This document shows, piece by piece, positions 32,996 to 41,416 of a stretch of DNA of 64,000 nt (position 1 is the stretch's first letter; every line of letters starts with the position of its first letter). Made by a program: the position numbers and the translations under genes. The notes below the pieces were generated by a model. It was not told where the DNA came from, did not search any database, and saw nothing but the letters and a program-made list of their open reading frames with translations. The DNA is from Rhizobium sp. RU36D. Its GTDB lineage: Bacteria > Pseudomonadota > Alphaproteobacteria > Rhizobiales > Rhizobiaceae. The DNA lies in the NCBI RefSeq assembly GCF_900176345.1, contig NZ_FWXU01000028.1:1-64000 (forward strand). The letters run 5' to 3'.

Positions 32996-34401
32996 CAGCG
33001 GATCAGCCCCAGTTCGGTCGGCAGCCACAGGGTGATGGCCGGAACGAAGGTGATCAGGATCAGCGCAATGAACAACGGCACCAGCCAGGGCAGGATGGCC
33101 ATCGTCGTACGCTCAACCGAAAGCTTGGCCACCCGCGATAGCACAAATAAGACCATTCCCAGGGGCGGATGAAGCAGCCCGATCATCAGGTTCAGCGTCA
33201 TGATCAATCCGAAATGCACCGGATCGATCCCGAACTGCGATACCAGTGGCAAGAGGATCGGCACCAAGATGGTGATTGCGGCAATCGTATCCAGGAAGCA
33301 GCCGACGAACAACATCAGCAGGTTGACCAGGATCAGGAAAACCCACTTGTTTTCGGTGATCGAGAGTATGGCGCCCGAAAGCACCTGGGCCGCCTGGCTC
33401 ACCGTCAGCAGCCACGCAAAAATCGATGCGGCGGTGACGATGAACAGCACCGAGGCGGTCGTTTCGATGGTATCGAACGTGGCCTTGGACAGCGTCTTGA
33501 ACGTCATAGTGCGGTAGCGCACCAGCCCGAGGAACAGCGACCAGAGAACGGCGGCAACGGCGGCCTCGGTTGGCGTGAACCAGCCCATGGTCATGCCGCC
33601 GATCAGGATGACCGGCGTCATCAGCGCCATAACGGCCGAAAAATCGAAATACCAATCCAGCGCCAGCAGCACGACCAAGGCAATACCGACCGCCAGGTTC
33701 ATGGAGAGGCCGAGCGCCATGAGGATGTAGATCACCATCGGCACCGAAAGGACGACGGCGACCTCGAGCGAAGCGGATAGAAGCTTCTTCCAGACAAAGG
33801 GCGTATCCGACCCCCAGCCGTGCCGATAGGCGAAGATAGCGACAGTAAGCATCATCAGCAGCGTCATCACCACGCCCGGCACAATGCCGGCCATGAACAG
33901 GGCGCCGATCGAGACGTTGGCCATCATGCCATAGATCACGAAGGGCAGCGACGGCGGAAAGATCGGTCCAAGCGTCGCAGAAGCGGCGGTGACACCCACG
34001 GCGACCTCTACGGGATAACCGTGATCCTTCATCGCCTTGATCTCGATCGTGCCGATGCCGGCGGCGTCAGCCAAGGCCGTGCCGGACATGCCGGAAAAGA
34101 TCACCGATCCAATGATATTGACCTGGGCAAGACCACCCTTCATCCAGCCGACAAGGGCAACGGCAAACGAATAGATGCGGCCGGTGACTCCGGCGGAATT
34201 CATCAGATTGCCGGCCAGGATGAAGAAGGGAACGGCGAGCAGCGGAAAGCTCTCGACACCCGCGATCATGCGCTGGGCGGCGATGATGTCAGGGGCCACG
34301 CCATAAATGACGAGATATAGGACGGATGCGACCGCCATGGAGATGGCGACCGGCACGCCGACGACCATCAGGACAAGAAAAGCACCAACGAGAAGCAGCA
34401 T
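32995..34401 (-). CDS. TRAP transporter large permease (DctM type)
   Basis: 468 residues with about 13 membrane helices, somewhat longer than the common 425-440. DctM signatures include the start LLLVGAFLVLMVVGVPVAISM, PFFILAGNLMNSAG, GSVIFSGMSGTALADAAGIGTIEIKAM and TPTEAAVAAVLWSL. It forms the sodium-coupled transport channel together with the small permease, three bases upstream. Context suggests uptake of a uronate or aldonate. Confidence 0.93.
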   Translation of the reverse strand: MLLLVGAFLVLMVVGVPVAISMAVASVLYLVIYGVAPDIIAAQRMIAGVESFPLLAVPFFILAGNLMNSAGVTGRIYSFAVALVGWMKGGLAQVNIIGSVIFSGMSGTALADAAGIGTIEIKAMKDHGYPVEVAVGVTAASATLGPIFPPSLPFVIYGMMANVSIGALFMAGIVPGVVMTLLMMLTVAIFAYRHGWGSDTPFVWKKLLSASLEVAVVLSVPMVIYILMALGLSMNLAVGIALVVLLALDWYFDFSAVMALMTPVILIGGMTMGWFTPTEAAVAAVLWSLFLGLVRYRTMTFKTLSKATFDTIETTASVLFIVTAASIFAWLLTVSQAAQVLSGAILSITENKWVFLILVNLLMLFVGCFLDTIAAITILVPILLPLVSQFGIDPVHFGLIMTLNLMIGLLHPPLGMVLFVLSRVAKLSVERTTMAILPWLVPLFIALILITFVPAITLWLPTELGLIR

Positions 34402-34404
34402 CGA

Positions 34405-34977
34405 TCAGTCCTCGACCTTCTGAAATTCTTCCGGCCGTTCAAGCACGGAATAGCCGCGACGCTGATTGGCAATAAAAACCTGGATTGAGCGTCCGAGCAT
34501 CAGCACGAAGCCGAGCATGACGCTGTAGAAAACGATGTTGCGCGGCAGGTCCACGGTGACCATGCGCTCGTCGGCGACAATCTCGACATAGCGCCACATC
34601 AACCAGCAGGCATAGAGAAAGAAGCCGATGCGGACGAGATCAACGAAGATCGCCATGGCCCGCGCGGCCCGCGCTGGCAGATAGTGATACAGCACGTCCA
34701 CCTGGATATGGCGCGACACCCGAACGCACATCACGGAGCCAAGAAACACCACGCCGATCAGGCAGTTGATCGCGATCTCCTCGGTCCAAGCATAGGAATT
34801 GTTCAGGACATAGCGGGTGAAGAACTGCAGGAAGACGCAGCCCGCCATCAGCCAGAAGACAATGAGCGTGATCCAGTCTTCAAAGGCATAATCGGAGAGA
34901 TTAACCTCTGGCACGCCCTCATCAAAGGTATGCGCGAGCTCTTCGGCCGTTATCGGCGTGTGAATTTCTTTGGCCAT
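34405..34977 (-). CDS. TRAP transporter small permease (DctQ type)
   Basis: 190 residues from ATG 34977 (a TTG five codons upstream is less likely). Four membrane helices with the DctQ pattern: FEDWITLIVFWLMAGCVFLQFFTRYVLNNSYAWTEE split over helix 1 and loop, then VSRHIQVDVLYHYLP. An unusually long, acidic N-terminal extension of about 35 residues (ITAEELAHTFDEGVPEVNL) precedes helix 1. It pairs with DctM. Confidence 0.92.
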   Translation of the reverse strand: MAKEIHTPITAEELAHTFDEGVPEVNLSDYAFEDWITLIVFWLMAGCVFLQFFTRYVLNNSYAWTEEIAINCLIGVVFLGSVMCVRVSRHIQVDVLYHYLPARAARAMAIFVDLVRIGFFLYACWLMWRYVEIVADERMVTVDLPRNIVFYSVMLGFVLMLGRSIQVFIANQRRGYSVLERPEEFQKVED

Positions 34978-35004
34978 GGATGTATCCGGCAAAAAGGAAA
35001 TCTG

Positions 35005-35035
35005 AGGCCGGCAGCCTATGAGGGGACTGCCGGCC
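35005..35035 (-). terminator. Hairpin between dctP and dctQ, likely attenuator
   Basis: Nine-bp perfect stem (35006-35014 GGCCGGCAG and 35027-35035) in the 66-bp gap after dctP, followed on the minus strand by CAGATTTCCTTTTT. The interrupted T tract suggests partial termination or 3'-end protection, giving more binding protein than permease. Confidence 0.6.
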
Positions 35036-35043
35036 GACGATAG

Positions 35044-36018
35044 TTACTTGACGGCGCGGATCGCTTCCCAGTCTTCCTTCTTGTAGCCGAAGTCTTCCAT
35101 CTTCACCTTTTCCATCACGGTCTTCTCGAAGTCGGCCTTGTCGACCTCGGCAACGTCAATGCCCCTCTGCTTGAACTTGGCGACGAGGCCGTTTTCACGC
35201 TCCTCGATGATCTTGGTGCTACGCTCGGCAGCCTGCTGCATCACCTCGGTGAAGATCTTCTTGTCTTCATCGGACAGGCTCGCCCAGCGCGACTTGGACA
35301 CGACAGTGTTCAGGTGGTCGACGATATGGCCCGTCAGGACGATATGCTTCTGCACTTCGAAGAACTTCTTGGCTTCGATGGTCGTCAACGGATTTTCCTG
35401 CGCTTCGACCGTGCCGTTCTGCAGCGCCAGATAGACTTCGGCAAACGCGATCGGCGTGGTGTTGGCGCCGCAGGCGCGCGGCATGGCAAGATAGGCCGGC
35501 ACGTCAGGCACGCGCATCTTCAGCCCGGCCATGTCAGCGCATTTGGCAATCGGCTTGTTCGACGTGGTGTGGCGGGTACCGTAATAGGTCACGGCCGTGA
35601 TGTGGTTGCCCGAAGCCTTCTCATAGCCGGCAGCCAGGTTCTTGAACACATCGCTCTTGGTATAGGCAATCAGATGGCTCGGATCGCGGAAGGTGTAGGG
35701 AAAATAGGTCACGCCGATCGGCGGATACTCGCGGGATGCGAAGCTCGAACCCGAAATGATGATATCAACAGTGCCGAGCTTGAGGCCCTGGTTGATATCG
35801 GCTTCCTTGCCGAGTTGCGAAGCCGGAAACACGTCGATCTTGTAACGGCCTTCGGTGCGCTTGGCGATTTCCTCGGCAGCCCAGACGGACTCGGTGTGGA
35901 AAGGCTCGGATGTTTCATAGACATGCGCCCACTTGAGCACGGTCTGCGCCTGCGCGCCGATCGCCGATGCCATCAGGACAGCGGTTGCTGCCAACAGGGT
36001 TTTCATTCCAAACTTCAT
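35044..36018 (-). CDS. TRAP transporter substrate-binding protein (DctP type)
   Basis: 324 residues with signal peptide (cleavage at AQAQ, residue 24). It starts TVLKWAHVYETSEPFHTESVW and has the DctP hallmark SWAxL near TVVSKSRWASLSDEDKK. KMRVPDVPAYLAM contains the conserved Arg (LKMRVP) that grips the carboxylate of the ligand, so the substrate is an acid. Gene order and the uxuA partner suggest a hexuronate or aldonate. It lies 33 bp after the GntR gene on the same strand. Confidence 0.93.
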   Translation of the reverse strand: MKFGMKTLLAATAVLMASAIGAQAQTVLKWAHVYETSEPFHTESVWAAEEIAKRTEGRYKIDVFPASQLGKEADINQGLKLGTVDIIISGSSFASREYPPIGVTYFPYTFRDPSHLIAYTKSDVFKNLAAGYEKASGNHITAVTYYGTRHTTSNKPIAKCADMAGLKMRVPDVPAYLAMPRACGANTTPIAFAEVYLALQNGTVEAQENPLTTIEAKKFFEVQKHIVLTGHIVDHLNTVVSKSRWASLSDEDKKIFTEVMQQAAERSTKIIEERENGLVAKFKQRGIDVAEVDKADFEKTVMEKVKMEDFGYKKEDWEAIRAVK

Positions 36019-36051
36019 GGTTTTCTCCTCCCAATGTGAAGTCAGTGATGC

Positions 36052-36795
36052 TTAGATGCTGCCGACGCGCCTCCACGCGGCAGGAATTGCACGATCTCCG
36101 GCGTCCTCTTCAAAACTCTCCGAAAGCCGAAGCTGCGATTTTTCCAGGTGAGCGCGCATGGCGGCCCGGGCTGCAGCCGGATCGGCGGCCGCTATCGCAT
36201 CGCGGATGACGCGGTGCTCCTCCATGGCCGCCCGCCAGGTATCCTTGTTCTCAAAATAACTGGCGAGCTTCTCGAAAAAGGGCGTCATGCGCATGTCGTG
36301 CATGCTGCCAACGAAGCGGATCAGCGTGGCGTTTGAGATGATCCCGGCAACAACGACATGAAAATCCCGGTCCAGCGCCAGCGACATGCGCCGATCTTCA
36401 AGCGCATCGGCCATGCGGGCCAGGTTCTGATCCAGCATCGCCACGTGTTCGGGCTTGGCGAGACGCGCCGCTTCTTCTGCGACGGCGCACTCCACCACCG
36501 CCCGTGCACGCAGCAGCTCGAAAGGCCCCTCGAAATCCTCCGGCAATTCAGGCAATTGCGGCGTTCGCACCGCGACATATATGCCGGAGCCCATCCGGAT
36601 ATCGATGAAGCCTTCGACTTCGAGGACGATCAACGCTTCCCGGATGGTCGGACGAGAAACGCCAAGCATCTGCGCCAATTCGCGCTCTGCCGGCAAACGC
36701 GATCCCGCGACCAGTTCACCACGCTCTATGAGGCCGCGCATCTGGTCGGCGACCTGACGGTAAAGACGACGGGATTCAACGGCGGAAAACATCAT
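36052..36795 (-). CDS. GntR/FadR family transcriptional regulator
   Basis: 247 residues from the tandem ATG codons at 36795/36792, with GGGGAGG upstream. A winged helix (10-75) has RLPAERELAQMLGVSRPTIREALIVLEVEG and RMGSGIYV; the FCD ligand domain follows with metal-binding His residues (DRDFHVVVAGI, HDMRM, EEHRVIRDAI). FCD regulators of uronate genes (ExuR/UxuR) are close in type. It is the first gene of the TRAP-uxuA operon and has two palindromes upstream, so autoregulation of the whole operon is likely. Confidence 0.9.
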   Translation of the reverse strand: MMFSAVESRRLYRQVADQMRGLIERGELVAGSRLPAERELAQMLGVSRPTIREALIVLEVEGFIDIRMGSGIYVAVRTPQLPELPEDFEGPFELLRARAVVECAVAEEAARLAKPEHVAMLDQNLARMADALEDRRMSLALDRDFHVVVAGIISNATLIRFVGSMHDMRMTPFFEKLASYFENKDTWRAAMEEHRVIRDAIAAADPAAARAAMRAHLEKSQLRLSESFEEDAGDRAIPAAWRRVGSI

Positions 36796-36822
36796 CTCAC
36801 CGATCCTCCCCATCGGTCAAAC

Positions 36823-36849
36823 TGGTCATCTGGCCAAGTGGTCATACCA
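36823..36849. promoter_or_regulatory. Candidate GntR operators upstream of the TRAP-uxuA operon
   Basis: Two adjacent inverted repeats: TGGTCA-TC-TGGCCA (36823-36836, one mismatch) and TGGT-CAT-ACCA (36839-36849, perfect). The second matches the TGGTnnnACCA form used by FadR-subfamily regulators. They lie 28 to 54 bp upstream of the regulator start. Confidence 0.65.
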
Positions 36850-36938
36850 ATTTACGCACAGACTAGTATCGCCAGCGATTTTGTCAAGCGGGGAAGAGGC
36901 TACAGCCAGGGGCTGTGGAAAAGTGTCGGGACGCTGGC

Positions 36939-37736
36939 TTAAGACTTGCTCGTCTGCCGGAAGCCAAGAGCGGTCGACGCCGCCAGACCAGCTGACGTCA
37001 AAAGGGATACATAGTCGCTTTTCCGGGCTTCATCGAACCGGAACAAGGGAAAGGAGATCGATATGGCCGCGACTGTCTTGCCGAGATAGTTGAAGATCGG
37101 GACAGCCATGCATCGGACCCCCGCTTCGCTCTCCTCAACCTCTTCCGCGAAACCACGCGCCTGGGTCAATCGCAACTGCTCCAAGAGGTCGTCAACCCTG
37201 GTGATGGTGCGCGGCGCGAGTTTCGTAAGCTCCGTTTTCCCGATGCGCTCGCGGATTTCGTCTTCTCCCCGCCAGGCCAGCAAGGCTTTTCCCAGCGAGG
37301 TGCTGTGCAGCGGGTTTCGCAGGCCCAGCGTCGATTTCATCGAGAGGCTGAAGGCAGAATCATATTTGTGAATGTAGACGACCTTCTGGTCGCGATCGTC
37401 GAGAATGCCCAGATTGACCGACTCGCCGGTCGCCCGCGACAGCTTGCCCATCGCCTCATCGGCAACCCGCAAAAGGTCCGATTGCTCGTTAAGCGACCGC
37501 GCCCCGAGACTGAAGAGCTTCAGGGTCAGCCCGTATTTCTCCGTCTCGGCATCCTGCTCCACATAGCCAAGCTCGACCATGGTCTGCAGCAGACGATGCG
37601 CCGTGGTCTTGGACGTCATGGCGCGCTGCGCGAGATCCGCGAGGCTGACGCGCTTCTCGTCGACAAGGGCCTCGATGACAGCGAAGACCTTCAGGACCGC
37701 TGCAACATTTTCCGCTTTGGGATTGGAATCGGACAT
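36939..37736 (-). CDS. IclR family transcriptional regulator
   Basis: 265 residues. An N-terminal winged helix (about 8-68) has VLKVFAVIEALVDEKRVSLADLAQRAMTS split across helices and TAHRLLQTMVELGYVEQD; the C-terminal ligand domain has GESVNLGILDDRDQKVVYIHK, PLHSTSLGKALLA and GVRCMAVPIFNYLG. The KdgR subgroup controls pectin and uronate genes. It diverges from the GH105-ABC operon across a 199-bp region containing two pairs of TTCYGRAA sites, so that operon is the probable target. Confidence 0.92.
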   Translation of the reverse strand: MSDSNPKAENVAAVLKVFAVIEALVDEKRVSLADLAQRAMTSKTTAHRLLQTMVELGYVEQDAETEKYGLTLKLFSLGARSLNEQSDLLRVADEAMGKLSRATGESVNLGILDDRDQKVVYIHKYDSAFSLSMKSTLGLRNPLHSTSLGKALLAWRGEDEIRERIGKTELTKLAPRTITRVDDLLEQLRLTQARGFAEEVEESEAGVRCMAVPIFNYLGKTVAAISISFPLFRFDEARKSDYVSLLTSAGLAASTALGFRQTSKS

Positions 37737-37753
37737 AGGGAATGTTCTGTTTT

Positions 37754-37774
37754 TTCTGAAATTGCATTCTGGAA
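37754..37774. promoter_or_regulatory. Paired TTCYGRAA sites next to the IclR gene
   Basis: TTCTGAAA at 37754-37761 and TTCTGGAA at 37767-37774, 13 bp apart start to start, 18 to 38 bp upstream of the IclR start codon. A second pair with the same spacing lies next to the GH105 gene. Candidate IclR operator. Confidence 0.5.
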
Positions 37775-37887
37775 TTTTTGGTAAGCTCCTGTCAAGCTCT
37801 CGGCAGGCCCTTAGTCGCCTCTTGACGCTGATGAGTTTGAACGCAAAAAACAGCGTTGAAAAGTCGTAAGGACTGTGATTTCTTATT

Positions 37888-37908
37888 TTCCGAAATTATG
37901 TTCCGAAA
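37888..37908. promoter_or_regulatory. Paired TTCCGAAA sites upstream of the GH105 gene
   Basis: TTCCGAAA at 37888-37895 and again at 37901-37908, with the same 13-bp period as the pair near the IclR gene. It ends 27 bp before the GH105 start codon, a position suited to repression. Confidence 0.55.
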
Positions 37909-37935
37909 ATATCGACTTTGGGGAGAGATTGACGC

Positions 37936-39054
37936 ATGCATCCGCTGCTGAGGCAAAAACAACATTTTATTCAGCGCGGGGAGGTGTGCGAACTCATCGA
38001 AAGACTGACGGACAACCTCGTCAATATCGAGGACCGCACCGGCGAGTTCCTGCTGCGCCTGGAAGACGGCCGCGTGATCGACACGAAAGGCTGGGCAGGA
38101 TGGGAATGGACCCATGGCATCGGCCTCTACGGCCTGTTCAAGTACTGGCAGCTGACCGGCAGCCCGAAGGCCATGCAGATCATGACCGCCTGGTTCGAGG
38201 CGCGCCTGGCCGAGGGAACCCCGACCAAGAACATCAACACCGTCGCGCCCTTCCTGACGCTGGCGCATCTTCATGAGATCAAGCCGGATCCGCGCTGGGT
38301 ACCCTATCTTGAGCGCTGGGCCGAATGGGTGATGTACGAGATGCCGCGCACCCGTGAGGGCGGGCTGCAACATATCGTCTACAACAACGTCAACGACCAG
38401 CAACTCTGGGACGATACCTTGATGATGAGCGTGCTCCCGCTCGCCAAGATCGGTCTCATCCTCAATCGCCCTGAATTCGTCGAAGAGGCCAAATACCAGT
38501 TCCTGGTCCACGCGCAGTATCTGTGCGACACGGAAACGGGACTGTGGTTTCACGGCTGGACCTTCGACGGCAACCATAACTTCGCTCGGGCCCGCTGGGC
38601 GCGCGGCAACAGTTGGCTGACGATCGCCATTCCAGAATTCATCGAGCTCGTGGATCTGAAGGAAAACGACCCTGTGCGGCGGCATCTCGTCTCGCTGCTC
38701 GGTCGCCAGGCCGCCGCCCTCAAGCAGCACCAGCACCCATCGGGACTGTGGCATACGCTGATCGATGATCCCGCAAGCTATCTCGAAGCCTCGGCGACGG
38801 CAGGCTTTGCCTATGGGCTGATGAAAAGCGTGCGCAAGCGCTATCTCGACAGCGCCTATCTGGAAACCGCCGAGCGGGCGATGAAGGGCGTCATCGAAAA
38901 CATCAGCCCTGAAGGCGAATTGCAGCAGGTGTCCTTCGGCACCGCCATGGGCAACGACCTCGATTTTTACCGGCAGATCAAGCTGACATCGATGCCCTAT
39001 GGGCAGGCGATGGCCATGCTGTGCCTATCGGAACTGCTGCGCAGCTATATCTGA
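37936..39054 (+). CDS. GH105 unsaturated rhamnogalacturonyl/glycuronyl hydrolase
   Basis: 372 residues without signal peptide, so cytoplasmic. An (alpha/alpha)6-barrel enzyme of the GH88/GH105 group (YteR/YesR type), which hydrates the unsaturated uronic acid left by polysaccharide lyases and releases it from oligosaccharides. Family blocks include GWAGWEWTHGIGLYGLFKYW, the catalytic Asp region QQLWDDTLMM (Asp159/160), HGWTFDGNHNFARARWARGNSW and SATAGFAYGL. GGGGAGA precedes the start. It heads the rightward operon, so imported oligosaccharides are probably split here before the oxidoreductases act. Confidence 0.92.
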   Translation: MHPLLRQKQHFIQRGEVCELIERLTDNLVNIEDRTGEFLLRLEDGRVIDTKGWAGWEWTHGIGLYGLFKYWQLTGSPKAMQIMTAWFEARLAEGTPTKNINTVAPFLTLAHLHEIKPDPRWVPYLERWAEWVMYEMPRTREGGLQHIVYNNVNDQQLWDDTLMMSVLPLAKIGLILNRPEFVEEAKYQFLVHAQYLCDTETGLWFHGWTFDGNHNFARARWARGNSWLTIAIPEFIELVDLKENDPVRRHLVSLLGRQAAALKQHQHPSGLWHTLIDDPASYLEASATAGFAYGLMKSVRKRYLDSAYLETAERAMKGVIENISPEGELQQVSFGTAMGNDLDFYRQIKLTSMPYGQAMAMLCLSELLRSYI

Positions 39055-39169
39055 GGCCGCGCAGGCACTCGTAAATGCAATGGGTCATGGCCAGGAGGAG
39101 TGGCCTTGGCCCCACGGCAGAACCAAGGGAACGCGGTGCAAAATCACCGTTCAAGAGGAGGAAATAGAC

Positions 39170-40450
39170 ATGATACAATTGACCAGACGCGGCATGCTGG
39201 GTGCCATGGGTGCGGGACTTGCGGCCTCGGCGCTGAGCGCACCGGCACTCGCCGCCGACCGGACGATCCGCCACTACTGGTGGGGCAATCCCGAGCGTGA
39301 CAAGCGCACCTTTGCCGTCATCGACACCTTCCAGCAGAAGAATGCAGGCATCAAGGTCTCAGGAGAGACCATCGGCTGGGGGGATTACTGGACCAAGATG
39401 GCAACCCAGACCGCCGGCCGCAACATGGCCGACCTGGTGCAGATGGACTACCGCTTCCTGTTCGAATATGTCCGTCGCGGCGCCTTGCAGCCGTTGGACG
39501 ACTTCGCCGGCAAGAGCCTCATGATTGCCGATTTCGACCAGGGGCCGCTCGATGGCGGCAAGGTCGACGGCAAGCTCTACGCGCTCAATATCGGCTCCAA
39601 CAGCCAGGTCATCGTTCACAATACCAGGGTATTCCAGGAGGCAGGGATCACGGCAAACCTGATCGACTGGACCTGGGAGGATTTCGCCAAGGCCTGCGAA
39701 GACATCACCGCCAAGACCGGTGGCAAGGTCAAGGGTTCCGATGACATGTCGCTCATGATCGAACTGTTCGAATCCTGGGTGCGCCAGAACGGCCGTGAAT
39801 TCTACGATGCCGAGGGCAAGGTCGCGGCAACGGCCGAGGACGTCGCCGGCTGGTGGCAGTTCTGGGCGGATCTGCGCCAGAAGGATGTCGTGCGCAACAA
39901 GGAAAAGACCGTCATCCTGGATGCGCCGATCGTCGAAATGGGCGTGGCCGTGGGCGATACCGCCATGTCCCACTTCTGGTCCAACCAGCTCGTCGGCATC
40001 CAGGCCGCCGCCAAGGACAAGATCGGCGCCGCCATGGTGCCGCACAAGAAGGACGGCAAGCCAGGACAATTCATCAAGCCGTCGATGTTCCTGTCGCTGA
40101 CCCGTGACGCGAAGGACACCGAGGCGGCGATGGCCTACATGAATGCCTGGGTCAACGATCCCGACATCACGGGCATTCTGGGACTGGAGCGCGGCATCCC
40201 CTGCTCGCCCAAGGTCCGTGCGGCACTTGCACCCAAACTGACCGAGGTCGAAAAGCTCTCGGTCGATTACTTCGAGGCGATCCAGGGCAAGGTTGGGCCT
40301 CTGCCGCTGCCCGCACCGAAGGGTGCCGGGGAAGTCCGCGATGCCTTCATGCGCACGGGAACGGAAGTGGTTCTGGCCCGCATGGATGCCAAGGAGGCCG
40401 CCGAGCTGTTCATCGGTGACGCGCAGGCGATCATCGAACGCGCGCAGTAA
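39170..40450 (+). CDS. Sugar ABC transporter substrate-binding protein (family 1)
   Basis: 426 residues from ATG 39170 (AGGAGG upstream). The signal peptide has a twin-arginine-like start (LTRRGMLGAMGAGLAAS) and ends near ALAAD. The mature protein is a MalE-type binding protein: HYWWGNPERDKRTFAVIDTFQQ, DLVQMDYRFLFEYVRRG and WVNDPDITGILGLERGIP. It is the periplasmic receptor of the importer encoded directly downstream; the ligand is likely an oligo-uronide produced outside the cell. Confidence 0.93.
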   Translation: MIQLTRRGMLGAMGAGLAASALSAPALAADRTIRHYWWGNPERDKRTFAVIDTFQQKNAGIKVSGETIGWGDYWTKMATQTAGRNMADLVQMDYRFLFEYVRRGALQPLDDFAGKSLMIADFDQGPLDGGKVDGKLYALNIGSNSQVIVHNTRVFQEAGITANLIDWTWEDFAKACEDITAKTGGKVKGSDDMSLMIELFESWVRQNGREFYDAEGKVAATAEDVAGWWQFWADLRQKDVVRNKEKTVILDAPIVEMGVAVGDTAMSHFWSNQLVGIQAAAKDKIGAAMVPHKKDGKPGQFIKPSMFLSLTRDAKDTEAAMAYMNAWVNDPDITGILGLERGIPCSPKVRAALAPKLTEVEKLSVDYFEAIQGKVGPLPLPAPKGAGEVRDAFMRTGTEVVLARMDAKEAAELFIGDAQAIIERAQ

Positions 40451-40522
40451 TTCCCAAGCGGCAAGGGTCCCGGTCTGCACCAGCGGGTCGGGATCCATCC
40501 ATACTGCAACAAGGTCTGTCCG

Positions 40523-41416
40523 ATGCGTCGTTTCCTGGCCCGCAATGCCCCGGCCTATGTCTTCCTGCTCCCCTGGTTTCTCGGGTTCTTCCTGTTGGCG
40601 CTCGGGCCGATCCTCGCTTCGCTCTACCTGTCGTTCACGAAATACGACATGGTGAGCGATCCTCGCTGGATCGGGTTCGACAACTATCATTACATGTTCA
40701 CGCGCGACCGGCGCTTCTGGCAGGCACTGGAAGTGACCTTCACCTATGTCGCCCTGTCAGTGCCCGCGCGCCTGATCATGGCGCTGGGGGTAGCCATGCT
40801 GCTGGACAAGGGCCTGCGCAGCATCGGGCTCTATCGCGCGATCTTTTACCTGCCGTCCCTCCTGGGAGCATCGATTGCCATCGCCATTCTCTGGCGGCAG
40901 TTGTTCGAGGCTGATGGTGTCGTCAACCAGGTGCTGGCCATGATCGGCATAGAGGGCGCAGCCTGGATCACCGACCCGAACACCTCGCTCTATACGCTCG
41001 TGGTGCTGGCCATGTGGCAGTTCGGCTCCCCCATGCTGATCTTCCTGGCCGGGCTTCGCGGTATTCCGAGAGATCTCTATGAAGCGGCCGAGATCGACGG
41101 TACCCCGCCCTGGCGGCAATTTTTCAGGATCACGCTGCCGCTTCTGGCGCCGGTGATTTTCTTCAATCTGGTGCTGCAGACCATCGAGGCGTTCAAGACC
41201 TTCTCCAGTGCCTTCATCATCTCAAACGGATCAGGCGCGCCCGCCGACAGCCTGCTGTTCTACACCGTTTACCTGTTCAACGAGGCCTTCAAATTCTTCC
41301 GCATGGGCTATGCCTCTGCACTCGCCTGGGTGCTGTTGATCATCATCGCGATCTTCACGGCGATCTCGTTCCTCACGTCGAAATACTGGGTGCATTATGA
41401 AAACGACCGTGACTGA
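40523..41416 (+). CDS. Sugar ABC transporter permease (MalF/UgpA type)
   Basis: 297 residues with six membrane helices. The EAA loop that contacts the ATPase reads YEAAEIDGTPPWRQFFRITL. N-terminal LPWFLGFFLLALGPILASLYLSFTKYD is typical of the carbohydrate-uptake CUT1 subfamily. Its end overlaps the second permease by 20 bp. Confidence 0.95.
   Translation: MRRFLARNAPAYVFLLPWFLGFFLLALGPILASLYLSFTKYDMVSDPRWIGFDNYHYMFTRDRRFWQALEVTFTYVALSVPARLIMALGVAMLLDKGLRSIGLYRAIFYLPSLLGASIAIAILWRQLFEADGVVNQVLAMIGIEGAAWITDPNTSLYTLVVLAMWQFGSPMLIFLAGLRGIPRDLYEAAEIDGTPPWRQFFRITLPLLAPVIFFNLVLQTIEAFKTFSSAFIISNGSGAPADSLLFYTVYLFNEAFKFFRMGYASALAWVLLIIIAIFTAISFLTSKYWVHYENDRD

Noticed and set aside
31787..33172. A 461-codon plus-strand frame across uxuA and the zinc dehydrogenase
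   Set aside because: Antisense to two genes with clear family motifs and good ribosome sites.
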